Source: Cristatella mucedo (Eukaryota; Bryozoa; Phylactolaemata; Cristatellidae). From it: a stretch of 64,000 bases of DNA. How positions within the stretch are numbered: position 1 is the first letter of the stretch; every line of letters begins with the position of its first letter. The stretch is taken from assembly GCA_009760855.2 (NCBI GenBank), contig WPIO01000006.1, positions 6,591,001 through 6,655,000 on the forward strand, read 5' to 3'. The notes beneath the pieces were generated by a model that did not search any database, was not told where the DNA came from, and was given only the letters and a program-made list of their open reading frames with translations. Position numbers and translations under genes: made by a program. Below are positions 45,446 to 59,599 of the stretch, one piece after another.

Positions 45446-45879
45446 TTTTAAATCGTTTAACCATACCTCGTAGGAACCTCAAAATATTTGGAGACCGTGC
45501 ATTTAGTTCATATACTCCCAAAGCCTGGAACCCACTCCCAACTGACGTCACGACACCTCCTGATATGGCGACATTGAAAAGAAGCTTAGACCACATTTGT
45601 TTATTACAGTATTTAGTGGGTCCTTGTGATTCGTCCTCTGTGTTCTTCAGCGAGCTAAAACTGCGCCTGCTACTAATAACCATATTTACATATCACCCTG
45701 TGCATGTCATTTCTTAAAGTGTCATGCTTGATGACAATATGAACTTTACCACAAAGTATTTGGTCATACTTACCTTGCAGCGGCTGTAAAGTGCCTAGTA
45801 AGAGATTCAGTTCTTTGAGGGTGCTATGTAAATGTATTATTATTATTATAATTACCTCTGTGCTACTCAATACCTCAGC

Positions 45880-46075
45880 TGTCTCTTGACTCAGCTATGC
45901 TTCTCACTTTCTCTTTGTTGCGTGAGAAGAAGTCTGTTGGCTTAAGAATGCGTACGGAAAGTCACTTGGGCTTTGAGTGCGCTATAGAAAACTGTCCTGC
46001 GTAACATCCACATGGCCTTTGCAGCTTTGTGGAGTTACAGACGGACATACATTAAATTACATTACAGTACCAGTG
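45880..46075 (+). repeat. 3' end of the second LINE family
   Basis: TTTCTCTTTGTTGCGTGAGA, TGGGCTTTGAGTGCGCTATA and GTTACAGACGGACATACATT match 4830-4985 (end of the 2420-4990 LINE). 5' truncated. A tRNA-like B box (GATTCGAATCC) at about 46126 follows. Confidence 0.8.
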
Positions 46076-46079
46076 GCCC

Positions 46080-47265
46080 GGCATCTTATTTTCATGACGA
46101 ACTCTGCACCCCGAGGGTATCAGATTCGAATCCTCTGGAACTCGAATACTTTCAGCTGGAAGTAGGATTTTTTGCCTACGCTGTCACAGACGCTGACAAT
46201 CAGCCCGCAGTGCCTACGTGGTAGCTGAGACTGGACGGCAATCAGAAATGTGCGCATAAAAAAAAAATTGCACTCACTTTATGAACCCGGGTCAGTAAAT
46301 AAGGGCGCACGTGATATCCTAGAACTGCCTTTAGAGACAATAATCTGGGTGCTGTGGGTTCAATTCCTATGGATGTCAGACTATATCACCCTTTTCCCAT
46401 CTAAATTTGTGCTCCTTTAAGACATTCACTCACTTTTAGCTCCCTCAAACTCTAGCTCCGGCCAACTGACATTACTGAGAACGAGTTTCGACCGAGAGCT
46501 AATAACGTAAAGCAAGCCGTGACAGCATAGTGGGTGGGTCGGTTAGGACCTTTAAAGCAAGGTGCGACCGCGCTGTTCAGTGACAAGACGATGTAGACTC
46601 TAGGAAGGAGAAAGGAAGGTTTTAAGGCACAGAAGAGATTCAAAATTTGCGTTCCGTTAAGGCCGTGGCGTGCTAAACAGTTGGTGTCTTACAAAGAGCC
46701 CTAAGGTTAATGAGTACTTTTTTGTCCGATGTAGGACAAATTGACGCACGCAGACACCCTCCTCACAGTTTTAGCTAAACATGTATTAAAAAAAATGCGA
46801 AATTTTTTTAAAGTTTTAAACAGACTGTCTCTGACTTTCTCTCTCCGAAGTTCCATTTTACCTTACGCAATTGGAAGACCCTAGAATAGAGGCCAAAATC
46901 ACTACACATTTTTGTCGCTTCTTTATATAACAGCGGGCAACAGATTTCAACTTATTTTTCCATTGTGTAAAAAGTTTTTCCCTAATAACTGATGCCTAAA
47001 TAAATAGAAAATAACTACTGTTCCACAAAATACTTACTTTTGCGGTCATAATAACGATATCTTGAAATTCTCCGATCTCGCTGTCAGGCATGCTACGGAT
47101 GTCAGGTTCACACACATTGCAGCCACTGTGACATAATGCAAATTTTTGAGGGTTAGGCGAAGGAATAAGAAACACTTTAGAGTGTTAGCCATTGAGGTGT
47201 GACAATAGAGGTGCCTTAAACAAGCATGTTTACTTCATGTTAATATAGAGTAATAGAATAGTGAA
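46080..47265. other. Gene-free stretch
   Basis: A SINE-like fragment with GATTCGAATCC near 46126 is followed by a short LINE-like remnant near 46420-46470 and AT-rich sequence. No exon recognised. Confidence 0.4.
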
Positions 47266-47268
47266 CAG

Positions 47269-49200
<1,932 letters not shown>

Positions 49201-49945
49201 TTTCTGACTGTAGAATAAATGCATACTTATTTTGATTCATTTACTGTTATCTCTGACTAAATGTGAGCCACAAGTCACCAATAATTTGTAACGTCTAACG
49301 TCGGAAATGGTTTTTTCCAAGTAAATCGCTGTCCTAGTCACAAATGCAAATTTTCTAGGGAATTGTGGCTATTTTCGCTACTTCGAGGCAATTAAAAATT
49401 TTTTAATTTTAAATCAAACTCAATTAAAAAAATAATACGGAATACCCATGAAAGAAATTAAATTGTCTTACATAATGAATTGGAGGCAGAAGGGATACTA
49501 TTCTGCCAGGAAAACGTGGCATTAAAAAAAAATTAATTAATCGCCAGTGTTCGTCTCCAAACTCGTAGCCCTAACATAGTTCCAAAGTTGGATGCGGTCC
49601 TGCGAGCGCTCAAGAGCCTGCGCGCTTCTATAAGATATTAATTTGAGCGCGCTTTCCCCCGGGCAGCGACGCTGTGCCGTTACTTACTTCGGCTATCGGA
49701 ATGCTGTCTCGTCTGTCGCGCCCTTGCGGCGCCTGACCGATCGCAAAAAACCGCGAGCCGCGTCGCCATCGTGAAGTCGCCGACGACCGAGCGGCATGCG
49801 TTCGCACCGCCGACTGATGTCGCAGCGGATTGGGATAGGGCCGGCAGCCGAGCACTGAGCAGCTCGCGAATGAAGGGCGAGCATTTCCGGCGCATAACTT
49901 CAGCGACACGCGGCCGACCGGCGCTTAATTAAAAAGAAGCGCGCA
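49201..49945. other. Gene-free stretch, AT-rich then GC-rich
   Basis: 49260-49550 is AT-rich. 49600-49925 is GC-rich with three overlapping minus-strand frames, none with known motifs. Confidence 0.35.
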
Positions 49946-49947
49946 GG

Positions 49948-49950
49948 ATA

Positions 49951-50013
<63 letters not shown>

Positions 50014-50027
50014 TATATATATACACG

Positions 50028-50076
<49 letters not shown>
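49948..50076. repeat. (TA)n array with ACA/GTA interruptions
   Basis: About 125 bp of TA repeats, broken by TACATA, ACACAT, CACGTA and GTA units. Confidence 0.96.
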
Positions 50077-50415
50077 ATAATCTGTGCCCGCGCCGCCGGG
50101 CGCCTTTCACAATCTCTCTTACCTTCCCCTCTGGCCAGAGCCGCGGCTACTCCGGATTTCCGGTGTGGGAAGCAGTTGCTTTGGCTATTTTAGTAAACTG
50201 CGAACGCGGTATACTGCATTCGCGCCGACGATTTCAGCCTGTCGCACAGTCTTACGGATGCTATAGAAGTCTTACGAAAACCAAGAATCCTGAAACCGAG
50301 CACCTGCACCGCACCTGGTCAGCAGAACAATTCTGTTACGACGCTGGCTCATGCTCATGAAAAATCGTTGGAAATTTCGTGTGGCTCCTGCTGCTTCTTT
50401 CTCGGTAGCTCCGTC

Positions 50416-50525
50416 GCGGTGCTGCTGCTGCTGCTGCTGGCTGCTGCTGCTGCTGGCTGCTGCTGCTGCTGGCTGCTGCTGCTGCTGCTGGCACGTCAGG
50501 CGAAAGAAGGCAGCAGCAGCAGCAG
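50416..50525 (+). repeat. (CTG)n/(GCA)n interrupted trinucleotide array
   Basis: CTG runs separated by GCTGG units, followed by GCAGCAGCAGCAGCAGC. Complementary trinucleotide runs in one strand could fold into a stem-loop. Confidence 0.95.
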
Positions 50526-50990
50526 CCTCGTGAATCCGTCGCGCCCGCGCCGCATTTTCGGCAGTCCTCCTTCCGCCGGACCTCTGCTGCTGCTAGCTCT
50601 GTTGTTGGCGAGGACGCCTTCCTCCGGCCTCTGCTGCTAATGCTGGATCTTGATTGGTATTCATTGAGTGAATGTTCTGGCTGCGAATTTAAAGTCTACG
50701 ATTAATTCACAGCCAAACGACTTTACACCAATCGGGCAGCGTTCCAGTACGCCACCTCATCTACGCCAGGCAGACGCCGCGAAGCTCCAAAAGCGTCACT
50801 CCAAAAGTGACGTCACTGGCGGCGCAATGCAGAGAGCGAGCTGCTGGAGTGTCATGGCCACTCTTCGAAGAATCGTTTGAAGTTCAAACTTTTTTGAGTG
50901 TTCAAGTTCTAGCATTGCATTGTTCAAATTAAACTGCGACAGTGCATGTTGCAGCTACTTATGCAAATCTTAAAATTGTATTATATCTCC

Positions 50991-51198
50991 CCTTTTATGC
51001 GACACAACGTTCTGTACCCTCGTTGAACGACCTGAAATTTATCGAAACGATGCGAGCGTCTCAGTGGCTGTGGGAGACGTACGACGTGGACTAGCCTTTT
51101 ATGCGACACAACGTTCTGTACCCTCGTTGAACGACCTGAAATTTATCGAAACGATGCGAGCGTCTCAGTGGCTGTGGGAGACGTACGACGTGGACTAG
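50991..51198 (+). repeat. Perfect 104-bp tandem duplication
   Basis: 50991-51094 and 51095-51198 are identical. Each unit starts CCTTTTATGCGACACAACG and ends GTACGACGTGGACTAG. (CTAG)n follows directly. No coding potential recognised. Confidence 0.95.
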
Positions 51199-51333
51199 CT
51201 AGCTAGCTAGCAAACCTAGCTTATTATATAACTAGATACACAGCCGGGTCGTAACAAGTGCACGAATTAACCTGCCCGACTCTTTCGTGTTCGCTTTACA
51301 CTAGCTCCTGTAGTTTGACATTCTTCCTAACGG

Positions 51334-51545
51334 CAGGTACGCGACACCGCGCAGAACGCCGAAGGACTCAAAGACGTGTATTCACACGGATCCAGAGCGG
51401 GCCAGCACGCGACTGCCCTGCCCGGCTTCCTCGACGTAACTCCCGAGCCTTTGCCGCCCTTTACTTATATATCACTACCATAAATCACAACAGCCCATAA
51501 CCCAACGACAGTGCCATAATCTCAAAATAGCCACAGCTTCGCCAG
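51334..51545 (-). repeat. Putative LTR-like repeat (type 1), copy 2
   Basis: Homologous to 34425-34690 through GCAGAACGCCGAAG, TATTCACACGGA, CGAC..TGCCCTGCCCGGC and AACAGCCCATAACCCAACGA. The inverse strand has GTGTGAATA at the AATAAA position. Confidence 0.6.
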
Positions 51546-51589
51546 TAGCCGTAGCTGGCGCTACTCGACAACTCAAGGTCGAGGCTGGG

Positions 51590-52605
<1,016 letters not shown>

Positions 52606-52879
52606 ATCGTGTGCTGGCTCTGGATCGCTTCCTACGAATTCTGGCGCTCGAGATAACTGCTTTAGAACCACAGAAAACTGGACGGCTCAATTCGACGGCA
52701 GACTTTTCAGCTTCCGGGAAGTCAATGAAGCTACAGGGACGTCCGCATGGGCGCGGTGTCGCTCGGCTCCCGAACGGAAGTCCCGCCGAATTCGAAGCCG
52801 GCCGAAGAGGAGTCTGGTGACGCGTAACGTCAGACGCGTGCTGACCGCACGCACTTTGTCTGGCTAGAATTCGTTGCCA

Positions 52880-54456
52880 GTGCGACAGCGGGCTCAAAAG
52901 CCCGCAATGGCGATGCGAGCTCTATGGTCAGAGCGACACGAAAGCGGACGTCGCGTTTGCAGCCGCGCCCGCGAACTGCGACGCTGTGAGAATCATCCGG
53001 CGTCGTCTTCGACTGGCTTCCGTCGCAGATTGCGAACTCCGACGACCCGCCGGTTCGACTACCGCTGGCAGTAGAATATATATGTCACCGGCCAACTGCG
53101 GCTGCGACTTCGCGGCGTGTGCAGCCGGCGGTCCTGCGTCGCCGCCCAGCCGGTTTCTGCTGGACCCGAGGCGGCCAACCGCTGCGCGCCCTGCTTTGTC
53201 TCTGGCGGCTGCGGCGGCGGCCCCGGTGGACGGAGCTGCAAGGCCAACGGCTCGCTGTCAGTGCACTCGCAGCAAATTAACCTTGTTTCTCGACTGCTCG
53301 AATACTTCCGCATCGCACGATCTCTCCGGCTGCTGCTGCTGCGAAATCCGCCAGTCTCGGAGCCGACTTCAAAGACGCGGCCGGCGGCGAGCGCTGGCCT
53401 ACGCGTCTCGCGACGGACCGCGAGTAAGTCATTCAGCTAGTCCGCTCGCGAGGCGGCCGCGGCGGCCTTCAATTAGCCGCGAGCCGTTCATTCGAGTAGG
53501 TTTCGGTAGCGATCGAAATGAAAGACGAACCGCAGGTCACTCAGCTAGGCCCGCATGTCACCGCGCGCGTGCGGCCCGACGTCATGCCCGCGCTTCTACG
53601 GCGGCGGCGGCGGCGGCGGCCCCAGCTCTCGCCCCTGCCCCCGAGCTAGGAGTCACTCGCAAATGGCGGCGGGTGCTGCGCCGCCGGCTCTCGCGGCAGC
53701 GACGCTTGGCGCGCTCGACCCTTGCGCGTTCTACCCCCCCCCCCTGCGCTCGCCGTAGGCCAGACGCAGAAGCAGACGCAGACGCAGACGAGACGCAGTC
53801 CGAGACGGGATGAACGTGTCGCGGCGGCGCCCCGCAGCGTGCGAATTCGCGCCGGCGCCGCCGCTGCCGTCGACGGCTGGGAGCCGGGTGGGCGGTTACT
53901 TCGGCGGAAGCGCGGACGACGAGAAGACGGGCGAGATATCGCGCATTCGCCGCGTCTAATAAGATGCTCGCGGCGGCATTAATTACAGCTAGCGTAATTA
54001 CATATGCTAATTTTCAGCGAGCCCAGAATCCGCGATGATTTATAGTCTGACGGTTCGCGCGGGCGCGGGCAAATGGAGCTGACCCGGCTAGAGACAGAGG
54101 GCGCGCGGTGCCCTGGTGCCGCCGCTGGCCGCGCTGCTGCTGCCCCGAGCGTCGGTTGAATCTTGCGCGCGCGTTGCGCTCGCGCCGCCGCCGGCGAGTC
54201 AGCGGCGCTAGCTCAAGGTAAGCTCCGCTCCGCGCCGGCGTCCGTACCTCCTGCTGCCCCCCCCCACCCCGCCGTCCTTGCGAGCGCGGCTGCCGCCGTA
54301 GATTGGGCTGCTCCGCTGGAGCGATGACTCGTTGGCGTCCGTGAGCTCACTCGCTCGCTCGTGCGCTCTCCGGCAGAAGGCAGCGCGACTCGGCGGCTCA
54401 GCGTCGCCGCCGTCGGGTGACGAACGAACGCTCCAGCCGCCATTCCGTCAGCCGGC
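52880..54456 (+). promoter_or_regulatory. CpG-island-like 5' region of the mGluR-like gene
   Basis: Very GC-rich and CpG-dense up to the start codon at 54457, unlike the AT-rich sequence to the left. It includes a (GGC)n run near 53596-53620 and CAGACGCAGACG repeats near 53763-53790. A promoter and 5' UTR are expected here, possibly with a 5' non-coding exon. No TATA box in convincing position. Long open frames in this zone are explained by base composition. Confidence 0.55.
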
Positions 54457-55039
54457 ATGGCATCGCTCCGATGGCGTGCGTCCTCGAGGACCTCGGCAGT
54501 GGCGGCCGCCGTCTCCTCGGCGCGCGGCTTCGCCGCCTGCGTCGTCATCGCCATGGTCGCAGCGGCGACCGCTCGGGCTCAGCCGGTGCCGGCGGCCGCC
54601 GATCAGGCGGCCGCCGCCGCCCACTCCTTCTCGGCGTCGACGTCTTCCGCGGCGACCGCGCCGCTGCCGCTGCCTCAGCAGCAGTCGACGCCAGACGGAC
54701 AGTGGTGCGACGAGAAAGAGCGCGAAAAGTCGTGGCCGCCGCGACAGGTCAAGCTGCGCATCCATGACGGCGGCGCGCCGGCGGCGGCGACCGCCGGCCG
54801 AAAGCGCGAGGAGATCACAATCGGCGCCATGATCAAGGTGCACGAGGAGGACGGCAGCGCGGTCGCCGGACCGTGCGGCCCCGTCTCGCCGATGGGCGTC
54901 CTGGAGGTGCAGATGCTCATCTTCACCGTGGAGCGACTCAACAAGGACGGCATGCTGCCCTTCTCTCTCGGACTGCTCGTCCAAGATGACTGCGGCAACG
55001 CCTCGTACGCGCTGGAGTTGTCTCTCGAGTTCGTCGAAG
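54457..55039 (+). CDS. mGluR-like exon 1: signal peptide and start of ligand-binding domain
   Basis: ATG in a good context (GCCGGCATGG). Signal peptide core is FAACVVIAMVAAATARA. An Ala-rich low-complexity spacer follows, then the conserved GPCGPVSPMGVLEVQ and SLEFVEG. Donor GAAG|GTGAGG (phase 1). A (GA)n array begins 18 bp downstream of the donor. Confidence 0.92.
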
Positions 55040-55056
55040 GTGAGGCTCTGCGCTCG

Positions 55057-55154
<98 letters not shown>

Positions 55155-56153
55155 CGAGGTGGCAGTATAGAGCTGCGGCAGAGGCGAAGGCTTGCGTCGC
55201 GCCTCGCCTCGCGGCGGCGGCGGCGGCAGAAGGCGTTCAGCGCAGCTGTCGGTTTGCGCACGCGCGCGGCCGTCTCGCCGCGCTTGCCGTCGTTTCGCGC
55301 GGCGGCCGTCGACCGGCGAACGGTCGGCTCCCGCGCTCGCCGCCACCGCGGCTGCAGCTGGTTTCGTAAGTCACGCGTAAGCTGGTGCGCTCGCGGGCGA
55401 GAGCGCGCGCCGCCCAGGACTAGCCAGGGACCAATTACTGCCCACAGAAGCAGTGCACTGAAAGCAGCTCTAAGCCAAAATGCCAGGCGGCTTGGCTGGG
55501 GTTAGGAGGGCGCCTCGAACGAATGGAGGGCGGCAGCGGCGGCGGCGGCGGCGGCTTCGCGCCGCCGCCGCCGTTTCGCTCCGTCGCCCGCTGCTCCGCT
55601 CCGAGTCTCCGCTCGCGTCTGGAGAGACCTCTTCGTGCGCTGCCGCCGTCGCCGGGCGGCGACGGCGGCAGCGCCGGTTTCTCGGCTTCTCGAAATGATA
55701 ACGCGGCTGCTGCCATATTGAGCAACTGCGTTCGGCCTTCGGCGGCATTCGAGTAATGCAGATGAATAACAGTCTCATGCCTCCCTGTGGTCGACCGACT
55801 AGTGTGTGACGCTGTGGAGGAGGGGAGCTGGACAGCGGGCAGTCGTTCTACGCGAGGCCGCCGTCGTGCGTGTGTCAGCGTCCGGTAGGAGTAGCGAACT
55901 TTGATGAGTACTTCGTACACCACCGCCGTCGCGCGACTCGGCGGGACGTGCAGACAGCGCCGGAAGCACACGCAGGCGCCGTAGGCGTTGAATGTGATAA
56001 AGTTACTTTGGAGACTCCTCCCCTTCGCTTTTCCCCCTCCACACACTCCCACGTACTCTGTGTAATTTACTCACCGATCCTCCCAAGCTCCTCTCACAAT
56101 TCTCATCGATCATTCATAATCTTCCTCTTCCACTCTTCCCCCTCTCGCCCTCG

Positions 56154-56194
<41 letters not shown>

Positions 56195-59100
56195 CTCTCA
56201 CTATATGTTTCCGTGTCGTAATGCGTACGTAGTGCGTGCACGCACATACGCCCCATTTCCTTTCGCGCGCGTCGGATTGCCCAGTTAAGCTTCTCCGACC
56301 AGGCGAGAAGGCGGCGTAGGCCCTTAGCGACAGCACTTAATTTCCTGTCTAAAGTTAAAAAGTTAAAGAGGCTAAAAAGGTTAAAAGTTAAACAGGCTGA
56401 AGTTAAAAAGAAAGGCGCATTGCAAGGCATGTGGAGTGGGAGGCGCCAGTCAGCCAGTCGGCGCTGCTGGCCGAGCTCTCCTTTCTCAGTCCGCTGCTTC
56501 CTGTCTGTCGAGACGCAACTCCGACGCGACTCGCGTCGGAGTGAGCGGCTGACGAGTGACAGCTCGCTCACGGCGCCTCCTCCTCCTCCTCCGCCTCCTC
56601 CTCCACCTCCTCCTCCGCCTCCTCCTCCGCCTCCTCCTCCGCCTCCTCCTCCGCCTCCTCCTCCGCCTCCTCCTCCGCCTCCTCCTCCGCCTCCTCCTCC
56701 GCCTCCTCCTCCGCCTCCTCCTCCGCCTCCTCCTCCCCCTCCTCCCCCCCCCCCCCCCCCCCCCTCCTCCTCCGCCTCCTCCTCCGCCTCCTCCTCCGCC
56801 TCCTCCGCCTCCTCCGCCTCCTCCGCCTCCTCCGCCTCCTCCGCCTCCTCCTCCGCCTCCTCCTCCGCCTCCTCCTCCGCCTCCTCCTCCGCCTCCTCCT
56901 CCGCCTCCTCCTCCTCCTCCTCCTCCTCCTCCTCCTCCTCCTCCTCCTCCTCCTCCTCCTCCTCCGCCTCCTCCTCCGCCTCCTCCTCCGCCTCCTCCTC
57001 CGCCTCCTCCTCCGCCGCCGCCGCTGCTGCTGCAAACTCGTCTGCACCCCGCATGTCCAGAAAAGCAAGTGCAGAAACAAAATGGCGCCCGATGGAGGGA
57101 TTCTAAGTGCGTACTTTTACAGTATTAGCCGTCTCTCTTTTCCAACTCGGTTTACTCCTCGCGTCCGAGGTTCCGCCCCCTGAAGCCGAAGCTCCGCGCG
57201 AGCGCCAGGCGACGATTGTCGCATTTGGCTTCGCTTCGTCCGCGAACTTATCCGTCGTCCGTCGCGCGTCTGCCGGCTGCGGTACTTCCACCCGGAAGAG
57301 GCGAATATGCCGTAAAAGCTGGACGAGGCGAATGGCGGGACATGGCGGGTGCATTGGCCTCCTCGCCTGCTCATCGCCAGGCCGCCGTCCGTTCTCGGGC
57401 ACGCGGCGCCGCGTGCCGTAGGGCGATTAGCGCCAGGCGACTAGTGCCTCGCTGAGCCAGGCCGGACGATCGCCGCGGATGCGACGCGAGCGAGCGATAT
57501 CTTACGCGTCTCCTGCTACCGACCCAGCCGTCACCTTTCCAGCAGTCTTGGGATACTACTTTCGCAAGGACTTCTTTCTTGACTGTCCACCTAACTCGCA
57601 ATGCATGTCACTTTCTCTTCGCTGCCATCTTGAGGCGAAGCCTGCTGGCTAATGGAGATGCTTAGCGTCCTTCACGGCTTCGCGGACTGACCGGCTGAGA
57701 TTCTACACCAGTCCATTCAAAACAAGTCCATTCCAACAACCAGCAGGGTCAAATGCGTTATCGGAGAAAACGAGGTCGACAGGCTTTCACTCCAGCAAAC
57801 GTCCAATGCAGAGCTACTTACATTGCAACGACCTGCCTACCGCCTGCGCCGCCGACGCCGAGAGCCGCCGATTTCCTGCCAATTCCCCCTCCCCGATTTC
57901 TATGTTCGTGCGCACCTCACGCCGGCGGCACGCTCGCATCTGACCACGCCGCCGACGCCACAGGTTTCATCCAGTCCATACTGAAGGGCGGCGGCGGCGG
58001 CGGCGGCGACGAATGCAGCCGGTCCAGCGCCGGCGCGGTCGGCGGCGACGACAGCCGCAAGAGGTCGCCCTACATCGCCGCCGTGATCGGCGCAACGGGC
58101 AGCTCCAGCTCCATCCAGATGACCAACTTGCTGAAGCTCTTCAAAATACCGCAGGTTCGTCGCTCATGCGGCGGCGGCGGCGGCGGCGGCGGCGCAGAGA
58201 TGGCGGCGGCGGCGGCGGCGGTGGCGGCGACTCGTCCTCATGCGCCTTGAACCTGGCGCCGGCGACATGCGCCTGGAATCGGGAGTGGGGAGCGCGTGAG
58301 GTCCTAAGGAAGGAAGGAGGGAGGTGCCAAATCGTCTCCGCGACTTCGTCCAGTCGCTCGCAGAGACGCCGTGCGCCGCGCCAGCCCGGTTCGCTCAGCA
58401 GCGCTAAACCGGGCTGGCGCCGACGACTGGCACTTTCCTTTTCCCCCAACGCAGATCGGATACTGGACGACCAACTCGGAGCTGACCAACAAGAAGTACT
58501 ACAAGTACTATCTGCGCACGATACCGAACGAGGACGACTTCCTGGAGATCATTGGCCAGGTGGTGGTGTCTCTGAACTGGACCTATGTCAGCATAGTGTA
58601 CGAGGACTTCCCGCTCAGCAAACAGGTACTCGGGCGGCGGCGCGGCCGCGAAGCGTCCGTAGCGACGGAGCTGGCGCTGCTGCTGCCGCCTCTTCGTTTG
58701 GCGACTTCTTCGTGGGGCGGTAGAGTGGCCGGCGCCAACAGATCGGGCCACAACAGGGCCAGCCCTGCAAGATACGCAAAGCCGCCGCCTCCACCTTCGC
58801 TCCTTCTTGCCGAAGGCTTGCCTGCGAGCGAGATGGCGCGGAGCGGAGGAGCGTGCAGCGTCGAGCGCGCCGCCGCAACTGCAGAGCTCGCAACTGCCGC
58901 AAAAACCGGCACGCGAAAAACCGGACGTGTCGCGCTTGCTTGCGCAGGCGGCGAGCAGAGCTGGCGCGTCGAATGCTCGGCGTTATGGTCGGAGCTCTCC
59001 AGCCGAGTTCTCATCTCGATGGCGCCGCGTTCCACTCCGGCCGAGTAGACGGCGGCAGCGGAGGAGGGCGGCAATGGCTGCGCCGCCGCCGCCGCCGCCG

Positions 59101-59515
59101 CCGCCGCGGATGGTATTCAGCACGTGGCTGCCATTAGGTACGCTTCAATTGCTACTCTAAACTCTGGAGATTGCCGAAGCTGCTTTTGGATACGGGAAGG
59201 AGAAGCGTTGCACATGGCTGGGGGGGGGGGCGCTCGTCGTAAACAAAAATAGGATCCAAAAACGTCGAGACTCCGATTCCCGCTGGGCAGCGCCCCCGTC
59301 CTTATTTAGGCAGCGCGCCGGCCGGACCACCAATCGTCATCAAGCAGTGAGCCAGCTCTCTCGGGAGCTGTGCTCCTACGCGCGGAGGAGCACAGCGGAA
59401 GTCACGCTGTCCGTCTCGCCAAGGAATTCTCCTGTTCGCGCTGGCTCTTTCCGGCACGGGGATGGTGCAGGCTCATTGTTTGCTTTCCAGCGTAAAGTGC
59501 CGAGAGAGAGAGAGC

Positions 59516-59599
<84 letters not shown>

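Larger units (their letters stand above)
44295..45855 (+). repeat. LINE 3' fragment split by a SINE-bounded insertion
   Basis: LINE C-terminal sequence up to about 44524 (QSSSESTSKI region, then FS/ESN coding) resumes at about 45445 with RLTIPRRNLKIFGDRAFSSY and TPKAWNPLPTDVT. It ends with the tail at 45785-45855 (TGTAAAGTGCCTAGTAAGAG, then TTTGAGGGTGCTATGTAAAT and ATT repeats). The ~920 bp between is foreign: SINE B, ~640 bp of unique sequence, then a second SINE B 3' part. A tRNA-like fragment GGAATAGCTCAGCTGGTAG opens the region at 44301. Confidence 0.75.

Noticed and set aside
52986-53813. 275-residue plus-strand frame in the CpG-rich region
   Set aside because: High GC makes stops rare. 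Amino acid content is Arg/Ala/Ser-rich with no motif, and it overlaps comparable frames. More likely 5' flank or UTR of the mGluR-like gene.
56110-57128. Poly-Pro, poly-Glu, poly-Arg and poly-Ser frames over the CCT/CCG array
   Set aside because: Same cause: a triplet repeat without stop codons in any frame. It lies within intron 1 of a gene whose exons join correctly around it.
58013-58723. Long plus-strand frame overlapping mGluR-like exons 2 and 3
   Set aside because: Shadow of exons 2-3 in another frame plus GC-rich intron. The conserved receptor sequence is in the other frame and fits the splice sites.
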